From contig NZ_QEWQ01000004.1 of the NCBI RefSeq assembly GCF_003121845.1, forward strand, positions 62,001-126,000: 64,000 nucleotides of DNA, read 5' to 3'. The position numbers were made by a program, and so were the translations under genes. Of the stretch, positions 8,945 through 17,339 are shown piece after piece. The notes below the pieces were generated by a model. It did no database searches. It was not told where the DNA came from and saw only the letters and a list, made by a program, of their open reading frames with translations. This DNA is from Ignatzschineria ureiclastica (lineage in GTDB: Bacteria; Pseudomonadota; Gammaproteobacteria; Cardiobacteriales; Wohlfahrtiimonadaceae). Positions within the stretch are counted from its first letter, which is position 1, and the number at the start of each line of letters is the position of its first letter.

Positions 8945-9964
8945 TTACTGATGGCTCTCTGCTTCCGGTTTATGAATCTTCTTCGCAAGCTCAGGGAGAA
9001 TATCGATCGAGCGTGGACCTGGTACTAATTCTGATAAATTCACTTTGATATAGTTTTTATTTTTCACTGCGGAAACGCCTTGAAGTTCTGGCATCGATTC
9101 TAGAATCGCAATCTTCTGCTCATAATCATCATCATTACGAAACCCTTTATAGATCGGGATAATAATCACTTCAGGATTAGCCATTACAATATCTTCCCAA
9201 TTGCCCACAGCCCAAGTTTTATTCGCCCCTTTGCCGGCAAGGATATTATCCACCGAGATCAATTTGAGCATCTCTGTCGTATAGCCGTCAAAAAAGGTAT
9301 AAGGTTTACCGTCCTGCGCATCAAAGATAAAAGCAGTTTTAACGGGATAAGCTTCGATCTTGGTCATTACTTCATTGAGTTTCTCTTTCTCTTGGGCAAC
9401 ATAGGCTTCTGCTTCGGCTTCAATACCAAAAATTTCCCCAAATTTGAGCATATCATTGAAGTAAGTATTGACATCGGCCTTAGAGGAGGTCATTGATTCA
9501 GGTACATAAATAGAGATGCCCTCAGGGACAATCTTATTGGCTTCAAGCGCTAATTTGGAGAATGAATTGCCCCAGCCGGTCGTAAAATCAGGATTCGAGG
9601 CCATAAAGACTTCATAAGAGGGCCAACGTTCCGCAAGCACCGGCACCTTGTCGTAATCTTCAGCCACCGGCGGATAGATCGGCTCTTCTAAGAAAGCCGT
9701 ACCCACCATACGATCGGCAAGGCCTAAGGCAAGGAGCATCTCTGTGGTGATCTGATTAAGGGAGACAATTCGATGTGGATATTCTGTTAATTTAAATTGG
9801 TAGAGTTGTCCGTCTAAGTCAGCAGTAAACTCAATAGGTTGACTAGGGGTACGCTGATTCAACGTTGCTTGGCTTTCTGCCGTTGTACCTGTACTTTCTA
9901 CCGATTGCGCCAAAAGCAGTGCCGGGAAGAGTAGAGTCGATAGTGTTAGTGCAATTTTATTCAT
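8945..9964 (-). CDS. ABC importer periplasmic binding protein, FecB/BtuF type
   Basis: A 339-residue secreted binding protein for a metal chelate or cofactor. It has an N-terminal signal peptide (MNKIALTLSTLLFPALLLAQS) and a Peripl_BP_2 domain starting at YPHRIVSLNQITTEMLLALGL, the family's usual RIVSL motif. The central helix is followed by a second lobe containing PEVIIIPIYKG. AGAGGT lies five bases before the ATG. It is the last gene of a permease-ATPase-binding protein set, separated from the ATPase gene by 126 bases of AT-rich repetitive DNA. The substrate is unknown: iron-siderophore, haem, cobalamin or a nickel chelate are all possible in this family. Confidence 0.87.
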   Translation of the reverse strand: MNKIALTLSTLLFPALLLAQSVESTGTTAESQATLNQRTPSQPIEFTADLDGQLYQFKLTEYPHRIVSLNQITTEMLLALGLADRMVGTAFLEEPIYPPVAEDYDKVPVLAERWPSYEVFMASNPDFTTGWGNSFSKLALEANKIVPEGISIYVPESMTSSKADVNTYFNDMLKFGEIFGIEAEAEAYVAQEKEKLNEVMTKIEAYPVKTAFIFDAQDGKPYTFFDGYTTEMLKLISVDNILAGKGANKTWAVGNWEDIVMANPEVIIIPIYKGFRNDDDYEQKIAILESMPELQGVSAVKNKNYIKVNLSELVPGPRSIDILPELAKKIHKPEAESHQ

Positions 9965-10090
9965 ACGATACCTCTTGATCAGTGTTGTAAGAATGGTGAG
10001 AAAAGAATTAAAAGAAAGAATTAAAAGAATAATTATTTAAAAATAGATGTTTAAATAACAAATCCTTAAAAATAAATGGTTAAATAATAT

Positions 10091-10840
10091 TTAGAGGAAG
10101 ATCGCAATGTGCTCTTTCATTGGCACTACATTGAAATGAACGCCAAAAACAGCATAGAGATGTTCCTTGGTGAGTACAGTTTCGGGAGCTCCTTGTTGAT
10201 AGATTTCGCCCTCTTTCATCAAAATAAGATAATCGCAATATTTGGAAGCTAAATTGATATCGTGGATGGTCACAACGGCTGTTGCTGGCGATTCTGCGAG
10301 CGCTTTCATCGCTTCCACTTGATAGCGAACATCGAGATGATTGGTCGGTTCATCGAGAATTAAAAGATCCGTCTCTTGCGTAAAGCATTTTGCTAACATT
10401 ACCCGCTGTTTTTCACCACCGGAGAGTGTTTCATAGGTCTTATGACGCATATTCTCTAAACCAAAGCGTGCCATATAATGCTCGGCAATGGCAAAATCTG
10501 AAGCCTGATAATTCGTATAATAGCGCTTATAAGGCATCCGTCCCATTACGACAATTTCTTCGACCGTTAATTTACCTTCTACTTGATCATTAAATTGGGT
10601 CAACACAGAGAGCTCACGGGCTAATGCTTTAATTGAGAAATGTGCGATATCCTCTCGATTGAGAAAAACCTGTGCTTTGGTTTTGATATCTCGGTAGATA
10701 TGGCGCAGTAAAGTGGTCTTACCGGAACCATTGGGGCCGATAATACCAATGAGTTTGGGGGATTCGAGCGTAATATTGATCTCTTTTAAGATCCCGTTGT
10801 AACTCAGATTGCGAATATGAATAGGATAAACTTGTGCCAT
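10091..10840 (-). CDS. ABC importer ATPase, FecE/BtuD type
   Basis: The cytoplasmic ATPase of the importer, 249 residues. Walker A is GPNGSGKTTLLRH near residue 35, the signature motif is LSGGEKQRVMLAKCF, and Walker B is DLLILDEPTNHLD, followed by the switch His in VTIHDINLA. These are typical of the FecE/FhuC group. Its ATG overlaps the stop of the upstream permease gene (TAATG), showing translational coupling. Confidence 0.93.
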   Translation of the reverse strand: MAQVYPIHIRNLSYNGILKEINITLESPKLIGIIGPNGSGKTTLLRHIYRDIKTKAQVFLNREDIAHFSIKALARELSVLTQFNDQVEGKLTVEEIVVMGRMPYKRYYTNYQASDFAIAEHYMARFGLENMRHKTYETLSGGEKQRVMLAKCFTQETDLLILDEPTNHLDVRYQVEAMKALAESPATAVVTIHDINLASKYCDYLILMKEGEIYQQGAPETVLTKEHLYAVFGVHFNVVPMKEHIAIFL

Positions 10841-11904
10841 TAACGTCTCCGGCTACCTTGAATGATGATATAGACAAAGAGCGGTGAGCCGATGAGGGAG
10901 GTGAGAATCCCGATAGGAATCTCTTCCGGCTTAAACCAACTGCGAGAGATAGTATCGATAATAATGAGGAATGTAGCACCAATCAGGGCCGAATAGAGCG
11001 AGAGTTTAAAGTGCTTAACCGAGATAATTTGCCGGACAATATGGGGGATAATCAGGCCGATAAAAGCGATCACACCCACATTTGCCACAATAATAGAGAC
11101 CACAAGCGAAGAGAGCAGAATAATGGCTAATTTAATCATCCCAACATTCACGCCCAATTGCTGTGAAGCCTCAGCGCCCAAGAGGAGCGTATCGAGAATA
11201 TTGCTACAGAGTAGGCAGAAAATGAGAATGGCAATCAGCGCCAGAAAGGGAAGCGGAAGAAAGGACCACTTCACGCCGGAGAAGCTACCGAGCATCCAGA
11301 ACATCGCACTTTTGACCTGACTCTCATTTTTCGAGAGGTAGATAATTGCCGTCGTCATCGCCGAGAAGAGACTGGAGATTCCGATACCAATCAGCACGAG
11401 ATTACTCATATTACGCCGATTGAGGTTAAAAACCACGACTACACTTGTAGCAACTAACCCACCGACAAAAGCGCCGAAGTAGATATTATAAGGGGAGATA
11501 AAGGCGAAAAGGCCAAGCACAATCGCCGAGACAGCGCCGGCACTTGCGCCGGATGAAACGCCGAGAATATAGGGATCGGCTAATTCATTGCGGGTGATGG
11601 TTTGCATCAAAATCCCCACGAGCGAGAGCGATGCACCGGTAATCGCCACTAATAATACTCGGGGCAGGCGAATATGGTAGATGATCGTTTCGTAGGGCTT
11701 GAGATTGTCAGTGTCGAGCGTGCCGGTGATGATTTTTAAAACGGTACTGATACGTTCTTCAAAACTGATATGAACACTGCCATAAAAGAGGGAGAAAAAG
11801 ATGACAATCAGCAATATGGCCACAAAAAAGAGAAATTGATAGAGATTGAAATGTTGGAGATATCTCATCTTTTGGCAAAGTGATGTTGGAACAGATTGCT
11901 TCAT
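10840..11904 (-). CDS. ABC importer permease, FecCD/BtuC type
   Basis: A 354-residue inner-membrane permease of the FecCD family with about nine to ten hydrophobic segments. Conserved motifs are RLPRVLLVAITGASLSLVG, ADPYILGVSSGAS, ANVGVIAFIGLIIPHIVR and the C-terminal EIPIGILTSLIGSPLF. It is the first gene of the three-gene set. The ATG at 11904 has only a weak AAAGAGA upstream; a later ATG at residue 13 has no better site. No recognisable Fur or NikR operator was found in the upstream spacer. Confidence 0.92.
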   Translation of the reverse strand: MKQSVPTSLCQKMRYLQHFNLYQFLFFVAILLIVIFFSLFYGSVHISFEERISTVLKIITGTLDTDNLKPYETIIYHIRLPRVLLVAITGASLSLVGILMQTITRNELADPYILGVSSGASAGAVSAIVLGLFAFISPYNIYFGAFVGGLVATSVVVVFNLNRRNMSNLVLIGIGISSLFSAMTTAIIYLSKNESQVKSAMFWMLGSFSGVKWSFLPLPFLALIAILIFCLLCSNILDTLLLGAEASQQLGVNVGMIKLAIILLSSLVVSIIVANVGVIAFIGLIIPHIVRQIISVKHFKLSLYSALIGATFLIIIDTISRSWFKPEEIPIGILTSLIGSPLFVYIIIQGSRRR

Positions 11905-12294
11905 TGAATAGTGATCTCTTTAAGTGGTAATCCCTTTATGATCGTGGAATTAGTTGAACAATTATGAACGATGCAAAAATTGATAGCGCCTCTATTTGAT
12001 ATTCTCTATATGATAAAGATATGGGAGAAATGCGACTAAGTAGATACCTTTTATCGTGCCTTAGATTATCTTTTACATCTTATCTTCTACGTCGATAAAA
12101 TCGGTTGTGACAAAGTTAGCAGATATTACTTCTCTATTTTAAATATTTGTAATAGATGTGTAAATAAATATATAAATAGTTCCCTATGATAGAGGGTTTC
12201 CCGATTGCTGTCCAATGGATTTGGCGACTAAAAAGAGTAGAAAGCCGAGTAATGAGTGTGATAACCTTTTGATTCAATTTAAAAGGAGGGCTAG
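11905..12294. other. Divergent intergenic spacer (390 bp)
   Basis: The spacer between the ABC importer operon (minus) and the phosphoesterase gene (plus) is AT-rich and contains no supported gene. An inverted repeat TTTTATCG/CGATAAAA (12049-12056 and 12093-12100) is present. I looked for Fur-type GATAATGATAATC and NikR-type GTATGA-N16-TCATAC sites and did not see them. Confidence 0.5.
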
Positions 12295-13485
12295 ATGTTT
12301 ATCGTCATTATGGGACTCTATTTCCTGATTCAGAGTTATGTGTTGTGGCGCTATTATCAATTGGTGCCGGCAAAATGGGGCTTGCGTTGGATTGCATTGA
12401 TTATTGCGCTGATTTTAACGGTCAGCTTACCGCTGTCACTCTATTTTGCTCGGACGATGCCTCTGCCATTGATGGCCTTTTTCTATACCATTGGCTCAGC
12501 TTGGCTTATTGGTTTGATCTACTTCTTCCTACCTGTTTTCTTGATGGATCTGTTTCGCCTGATCAATTGGCCTTTTCAATGGATCTCATCGGCGAAATTG
12601 AACCGTTTTCGCACGAAAAATGGTCTGTTACTCTCTATTTTACTGATCGGTTATGCCGGCTTTTTTGGTTGGGCAAATTATACGTATCAGCAAAAAGTGC
12701 GGGAACATTATGTGGTCACGCTGTCGCCATTAACGGTCACGCAGATGGCAACACATACAGCCACGCAAGCAGAGCATCATCAATCAGGAGAAGCCCCATT
12801 ACAATGCCAAAATGGCGCTGAACCGCTTCGGATGGTGATGATAAGTGATTTGCATTTAGGGCATATTATTGGGCGAGATCAATTAGAGCGATGGATTGAT
12901 CTTATCAATCGTGAGAACCCTGATTATATCTTCATTAGCGGGGATCTAATTGATAACGATGTTCGTCCGCTCTATCATCAAGGCATTGAGCAAGCTTTAG
13001 GCCGATTAGCACCGACAAAAGGGATCTATGCTGTATTAGGCAATCACGAGTATCTTGCCGGCGTGCAGGAGAGTATCGACTTTTTTGCACAGACCGATAT
13101 TCAATTATTACGTGATGAAGTGGTGCTATTGCCGGAAGGATTCTATCTCGTAGGGCGAGATGACAAAATGAATAAGCTACGGCAATCTTTTGAAGCACTT
13201 ACCGCAGAGCTTGACCCTCAATATCCACTCTTTGTATTAGATCATCAACCAACACTAAACCAACGTGCAGAGGGTGACCTATTGCAATTTTCAGGGCATA
13301 CCCACGATGGGCAAGTATGGCCTTATAATTATGTCGCCAAATGGATTAACGGTGTTGCGCCGGGATTATTACAATTACAAGAGGGTTCTCACAATTATCT
13401 TATCAGTTCCGGCATTGGCCTTTGGGGCGGGCAGTTTAGAATTGGCACGCACTCGGATTATATGGTGTTAGATGTGTGTCAGTAG
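12295..13485 (+). CDS. Membrane-anchored calcineurin-like metallophosphoesterase
   Basis: A 396-residue protein with four N-terminal membrane segments (residues about 1-130) and a C-terminal metallophosphoesterase domain, as in the YkuE/YaeI-like group. Metal-ligand motifs are ISDLHLGH, ISGDLIDND, LGNHEY, DHQP and SGHTHDGQVWP, all intact. Members act on phosphoester bonds, some on lipid substrates; the substrate here is unknown. A strong AAAGGAGGG site precedes the ATG. The gene appears to be transcribed alone. Confidence 0.9.
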   Translation: MFIVIMGLYFLIQSYVLWRYYQLVPAKWGLRWIALIIALILTVSLPLSLYFARTMPLPLMAFFYTIGSAWLIGLIYFFLPVFLMDLFRLINWPFQWISSAKLNRFRTKNGLLLSILLIGYAGFFGWANYTYQQKVREHYVVTLSPLTVTQMATHTATQAEHHQSGEAPLQCQNGAEPLRMVMISDLHLGHIIGRDQLERWIDLINRENPDYIFISGDLIDNDVRPLYHQGIEQALGRLAPTKGIYAVLGNHEYLAGVQESIDFFAQTDIQLLRDEVVLLPEGFYLVGRDDKMNKLRQSFEALTAELDPQYPLFVLDHQPTLNQRAEGDLLQFSGHTHDGQVWPYNYVAKWINGVAPGLLQLQEGSHNYLISSGIGLWGGQFRIGTHSDYMVLDVCQ

Positions 13486-13640
13486 TAAGTTTGTTGAGTC
13501 GATGGAATGAATAGATTGATGGATATGAATCGGTGTTCATAGATATTGATATCTATAATATATAATATCTATTCAATCAGGAGGCATCAATCTATCCGCC
13601 CATATTTATATCCATAAATGTCAGAGACGATAAACCACGT

Positions 13641-14429
13641 TTAAAGCGGATAGCATTGCATCTCTAGCAAGGTTTTAGAGGTGGTAATAAAAGAGGAGCA
13701 GAGCTCTTTTTCAAGCAGATAATATTGTGGTGGGGCATTGAGGAATAATTGTTGCATTGCACTATTTTTAGAATCTTGCTCTAAGGTATAAGTGACGCAA
13801 TTGACCTGCAAACTTGGTAATAGAAGTGTAGGAAGATCTATCTCAATGGATTGATGAGGAATACAGTAAACGGCGCGCATTTGTTGCTGTGCTTGATAAT
13901 GAGTGATGATGCCATAATCAAAAATTTCCCCTTGAATATAGGGGGCTAATTGATGCTTTAACTCTGTCATTGCTTCGCTAAAGCTTCGAGTACCATATTC
14001 ACCAAAATAGGGCATTAGGTAGAGCTGTCTTTCTGGAAGCTCTCTCTGAAAAGGTTTATGAAGCGGATAATGTTTGAGTGTATCAAGATCATTAAAAGCT
14101 TTTTCAACATAATGGCAATTACGTTCGGCCTTATATCGCTGTTCAAGCGCTCTCTCTTGGCAATAGGTGAGAAAATTTTCGAGATCTATCTGATCCCCCT
14201 CGATATATTTTTTGTAAGTTTTGAGGGGAACATTTAACGAGAGGCAAAATTTAATAAGATCGACCGCATAAAACTGCTCATAAGTATAGTAACGATAGTG
14301 GTTATCTGGATTAGTATAAGCAGGTGTTAATACGCCGATTTCATCATAATAGCGAAGATTTTTGATACTAATATCCTTGATTTTCGCGAGTTCGCCAATG
14401 GTGTAATATTGCGTTTGTTTTGATCTCAT
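13641..14429 (-). CDS. MerR-family transcriptional regulator
   Basis: A 262-residue regulator with an N-terminal winged helix: YYTIGELAKIKDISIKNLRYY is the MerR DNA-recognition segment, followed by DEIGVLTPAY and a coiled dimerisation helix. The C-terminal part (about 120-262) is a ligand-binding-like region with an aromatic-rich sequence, as in the BmrR/GyrI-like subclass. There is no Cys cluster of metal sensors. GGAGG lies six bases before the ATG. It is divergent from a dehydrogenase gene whose promoter has the stretched 19-bp spacer typical of MerR targets. Confidence 0.9.
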   Translation of the reverse strand: MRSKQTQYYTIGELAKIKDISIKNLRYYDEIGVLTPAYTNPDNHYRYYTYEQFYAVDLIKFCLSLNVPLKTYKKYIEGDQIDLENFLTYCQERALEQRYKAERNCHYVEKAFNDLDTLKHYPLHKPFQRELPERQLYLMPYFGEYGTRSFSEAMTELKHQLAPYIQGEIFDYGIITHYQAQQQMRAVYCIPHQSIEIDLPTLLLPSLQVNCVTYTLEQDSKNSAMQQLFLNAPPQYYLLEKELCSSFITTSKTLLEMQCYPL

Positions 14430-14549
14430 CCATTTCCTCCTAATTTCGCCACTAGTTATCAGTCATTCGGCATTAGCTTCTAGCCATTGATCATCATCCC
14501 CTGGTCTATGATTTCATTGCAAATGAGATCAAAAAAGCCAAGGGGAAAC

Positions 14550-14580
14550 TTGACTCTACTACGATGGGATAGTTTATCTT
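14550..14580 (+). promoter_or_regulatory. MerR-type promoter with 19-bp spacer
   Basis: TTGACT (14550-14555) and TATCTT (14575-14580) are separated by exactly 19 bases, the stretched spacing that MerR-family activators correct by twisting DNA. AAACT/AGTTT inverted arms flank the element. It faces the dehydrogenase gene and lies just upstream of the merR-like gene, so this regulator is the natural candidate to act on it. Confidence 0.65.
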
Positions 14581-14684
14581 GAAGCTCTATTGTTAACAAT
14601 GTTAAACAAAAAATAACAATAACGTGATTGCTGTTATTTGATCGAAGTAATGAGATGAAGCTCGATAATATTTAGGAGATGAAA

Positions 14685-15728
14685 ATGGATCAAAATAGAA
14701 CTAATATGCAGTGTTGGGTATTACATCAAGGGGCAACAGGGCTGACAGATTTAACGTTAGAAATTGTCTCGATTCCTGAGCCTAAAAAAGGAGAGGTTCG
14801 GGTAAAAATGGAGGCTTATTCCATTAATTATCGTGATATTGTCATTATGCAGGGGGCAAAAGGATTAGCCTTAACACGGGATATCATCCCTCTTTCCGAT
14901 GGCGCGGGCGTGATTGATGCTGTAGGAGAGGGTGTTGAAGTCTGGCAAGTGGGAGATCGTGTGGTTACTCAGCTCTATCCCAATTGGAAAGAGGGAACTA
15001 TCACTAGCACTATTGGGCAGGGATTAGGCTCAAATGATTTAGATGGGACATTAGCGGAGTATGTGATCCTATCTGTCAATAATATTATAAGAGCACCTCA
15101 AACTTTAAGTGTAGAAGAAGCTTCGACACTCGCTTGCGCAGGTATTACGGCGTGGTCAGGGATTTATGGAAATCGGCCTTATCATATGCCTTTAAAATCA
15201 CACGAAAAGGTATTAGTTTTGGGCACAGGTGGCGTGGCAATGTGGGCGATTGCTATTGCTCTAAGTGCTGGTGCTGAAGTCTATTGTACGACAAGTCAAC
15301 CCGATAAAATCGCGATATTAGAGCAGATGGGGGTAAAAGCTGTTTTTAATTATCGGGAAGATCCACGATGGGGAGATGCTGTATATCAGCAAACAGGTGG
15401 TGTAGATTTAGTGGTGAATACCGCTGGAACAGCCTCAATGGCTCAATCAATTAATGCATTAGCGCTAGGCGGTAGAATGTCGATGATTGGTGCAATGGAG
15501 AATAGTCAAGAGATTGAAAATATGCTCTTAATGATTCAGAAAAACATTACTATTTTTGGTGTCTTAACCGGCAGTGAAATGGCTTATCAGGATTATATCC
15601 AGTTCATTGATGAGCATAATGTTAAACCGATGATTGAGAAAATATATGATTTTACCGAAGCTAAAGAGGCTTATCGTCATATTATGGCAGGTCGAGTTTT
15701 TGGAAAAATTGTCATTAAAAGATCATAA
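14685..15728 (+). CDS. MDR-family NAD(P)-dependent alcohol dehydrogenase / quinone oxidoreductase
   Basis: A 347-residue medium-chain dehydrogenase. The GroES-like N-terminal half includes VKMEAYSINYRDIVIMQG and SDGAGVIDAVGEGVE. The nucleotide-binding half includes VLGTGGVAMWAIAIALSAGA. The catalytic-zinc Cys and structural four-Cys loop of true zinc alcohol dehydrogenases are not apparent, so a zinc-independent quinone-oxidoreductase-like enzyme is more likely. I prefer the ATG at 14685, which has AGGAG six bases upstream, over the ATG at 14679, which abuts it. It is divergent from the MerR regulator and probably responds to the same inducer. Confidence 0.87.
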   Translation: MDQNRTNMQCWVLHQGATGLTDLTLEIVSIPEPKKGEVRVKMEAYSINYRDIVIMQGAKGLALTRDIIPLSDGAGVIDAVGEGVEVWQVGDRVVTQLYPNWKEGTITSTIGQGLGSNDLDGTLAEYVILSVNNIIRAPQTLSVEEASTLACAGITAWSGIYGNRPYHMPLKSHEKVLVLGTGGVAMWAIAIALSAGAEVYCTTSQPDKIAILEQMGVKAVFNYREDPRWGDAVYQQTGGVDLVVNTAGTASMAQSINALALGGRMSMIGAMENSQEIENMLLMIQKNITIFGVLTGSEMAYQDYIQFIDEHNVKPMIEKIYDFTEAKEAYRHIMAGRVFGKIVIKRS

Positions 15729-15787
15729 GTTAAAGGCTTTTTGCGAAGAGGAACAATGGAAAAAATGCATTTTTTGTGAAATGATTG

Positions 15788-15816
15788 TTGACAAAGAATT
15801 AAAAGCTCACTATAAC
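15788..15816 (+). promoter_or_regulatory. Sigma-70 promoter of the trp operon
   Basis: A perfect -35 TTGACA (15788-15793), a 17-base spacer and -10 TATAAC (15811-15816) predict a start near 15822, about 100 bases before the trp leader peptide. No palindrome resembling the E. coli TrpR operator overlaps it, so attenuation may be the main control. Confidence 0.75.
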
Positions 15817-15923
15817 TATTAACACGCAATGAGAACTTTTGAGAATGAATTCACTGATCAATCAAATGATCAAATCAATCTCAGCAGTTTTTCAAAAAGA
15901 ACAGAATTCAAAGGAATTAAGAA

Positions 15924-15992
15924 ATGCAAACGATCAACTTTTATAGCTATTGGTGGCAAGCTCGCAACAGCGGGAGAGGTCACTGTGCATAG
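15924..15992 (+). CDS. trpL: trp operon leader peptide
   Basis: A 22-codon reading frame preceded by AAGGA with eight-base spacing. It contains two adjacent Trp codons (15951-15956) in the context NFYSYWWQAR and ends GHCA. It is followed within about 30 bases by a terminator hairpin and then by trpD. Ribosome stalling at the tandem Trp codons when Trp-tRNA is scarce would control readthrough. The leader strand 15936-15950 can pair with 15989-16001, a candidate pause helix. Confidence 0.88.
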   Translation: MQTINFYSYWWQARNSGRGHCA

Positions 15993-16023
15993 CTAAAAGT
16001 TTTATCTAGGCAGATCGATGAAG

Positions 16024-16052
16024 AACCCGCAAACAACAATGCGGGTTTTTTT
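16024..16052 (+). terminator. trp attenuator terminator
   Basis: AACCCGCA (16024-16031), an eight-base loop and TGCGGGTT (16040-16047) followed by a run of T form the attenuator. A GCGGG segment at 15970-15974, just after the Trp codons, could pair with CCCGC at 16026-16030 as a short antiterminator. Confidence 0.9.
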
Positions 16053-16132
16053 ATGTCTCTAGAATCGCTAAAACAATCCGCAGATAGATGATGAAATGAT
16101 GATAAGACACTATTAAAGATTGGAGTAGCAAG

Positions 16133-17227
16133 ATGAAAGAGATGCAAGAAATGAGCAATAATCCGACGATGAATAGAGCAGAGTTATCTGTAGAGATAAT
16201 GGCGATTTTCCAAAAGCTCTATAGTGGGGAATCGATGACCCTAGCGGAGAGTTATCAACTTTTTACCGCTATCGCTGAGGGGAAAATCAGCGAATCTCGA
16301 TTAAGTGCGGCGCTGATCTCAATGAAATTACGGGGCGAAACGCCTGCAGAGCTTGCCGGTGCGGCGAGTGCTTTTACCACATTAGCGAAACCATTCCCGG
16401 CGATTGAACAACCCTTTGCCGATATCGTGGGTACCGGTGGTGATGGACTTAATACTGTTAATATCTCAACGGCTAGCGCTTTAGTGGCTTCTTGCTGTGG
16501 TGCAACTGTGATTAAACACGGTAATCGCAGTGTTTCAAGTTTAACGGGCTCATCTGATCTATTACAAGCGCTTGGGATTGATCTCTTCAAAACGCCGGAA
16601 GCTGCGAAAGAATCGGTAATGGACAATGAGATTACCTTTCTCTTTGCACCGCATTATCATACAGGCTTTAAATATGCGGCCAAGACACGAGCAGAACTCA
16701 AAACACGCACTATTTTTAATATCTTAGGGCCATTAACCAATCCGGCGCGCCCTAAGCGAGCGATGATCGGTGTGTATGATCCGCAATTAACAGAACTGAT
16801 CGCACAGACCGGCGCACTTCTCGGCTATGAACATCTCTTAGTGATTCACGGCGGTGGAATGGATGAAGTAGCGCTTCATAGCGCCACGAAAGTGACAGAA
16901 TTAAAAGCAGGGAATATTACCACGTATGAGGTGAATCCCGCTGATTTTGGTCTACATTATCATCCCCTTGAAGCGTTACGTGGTGGGGATGCGCTTGAGA
17001 ATCGCCGAACATTATTACAACTCTTATCAGGCAACGCACCACTTGCACATCAAGAAGCGGTGGCGATCAATGTGGCGCTCTTCTTGACGCTATTCGGCAA
17101 AGAGAATCTACAAGAGAATGCCGAGCAAGCGCTAGAGGCCATTCGTTCAGGGCGCGCCTTAGAGAAATTAGCTATTTTAACCGAAAAAGATTCTGCATCC
17201 TTTGCCGAAGAGCTTATTCGAGCCTAA
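16133..17227 (+). CDS. trpD: Anthranilate phosphoribosyltransferase
   Basis: TrpD joins anthranilate and PRPP to give phosphoribosyl-anthranilate, the second committed step of tryptophan synthesis. Signatures seen are DIVGTGGDGLNTVNIST (PRPP-binding), KHGNRSVSSLTGSSDLL, and FNILGPLTNPARP. The 364-residue enzyme is stand-alone, not fused to TrpG. GGAG lies seven bases before the ATG. It is the first structural gene after the attenuator, so trpE and trpG must be elsewhere in the genome. Confidence 0.96.
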   Translation: MKEMQEMSNNPTMNRAELSVEIMAIFQKLYSGESMTLAESYQLFTAIAEGKISESRLSAALISMKLRGETPAELAGAASAFTTLAKPFPAIEQPFADIVGTGGDGLNTVNISTASALVASCCGATVIKHGNRSVSSLTGSSDLLQALGIDLFKTPEAAKESVMDNEITFLFAPHYHTGFKYAAKTRAELKTRTIFNILGPLTNPARPKRAMIGVYDPQLTELIAQTGALLGYEHLLVIHGGGMDEVALHSATKVTELKAGNITTYEVNPADFGLHYHPLEALRGGDALENRRTLLQLLSGNAPLAHQEAVAINVALFLTLFGKENLQENAEQALEAIRSGRALEKLAILTEKDSASFAEELIRA

Positions 17228-17339
17228 GGAAAAGAGAAGAACCGAAAGATCCATAACGATAACCGTAATAATCACCGTAACAATAACCACAACCCTTATT
17301 CAAAACATTGCACAATAGGATAGAGAAGGAACCGTAGAG

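Noticed and set aside
11905-12294. Fur or NikR operator upstream of the ABC importer
   Set aside because: No stretch matches either consensus well enough to report.
15755-15778. AAAAAATGCATTTTTT palindrome after the dehydrogenase gene as a terminator
   Set aside because: The stem is all A-T except one G-C pair at each side, with no loop, so it is too weak to call.
15634-15822. 62-codon frame overlapping the dehydrogenase end and trp promoter
   Set aside because: It overlaps a real gene in another frame, has no ribosome site and runs through a consensus promoter.
15830-15920. TrpR operator near the trp promoter
   Set aside because: TGATCAATCAAATGATCA-type repeats are present but do not resemble the known TrpR palindrome.
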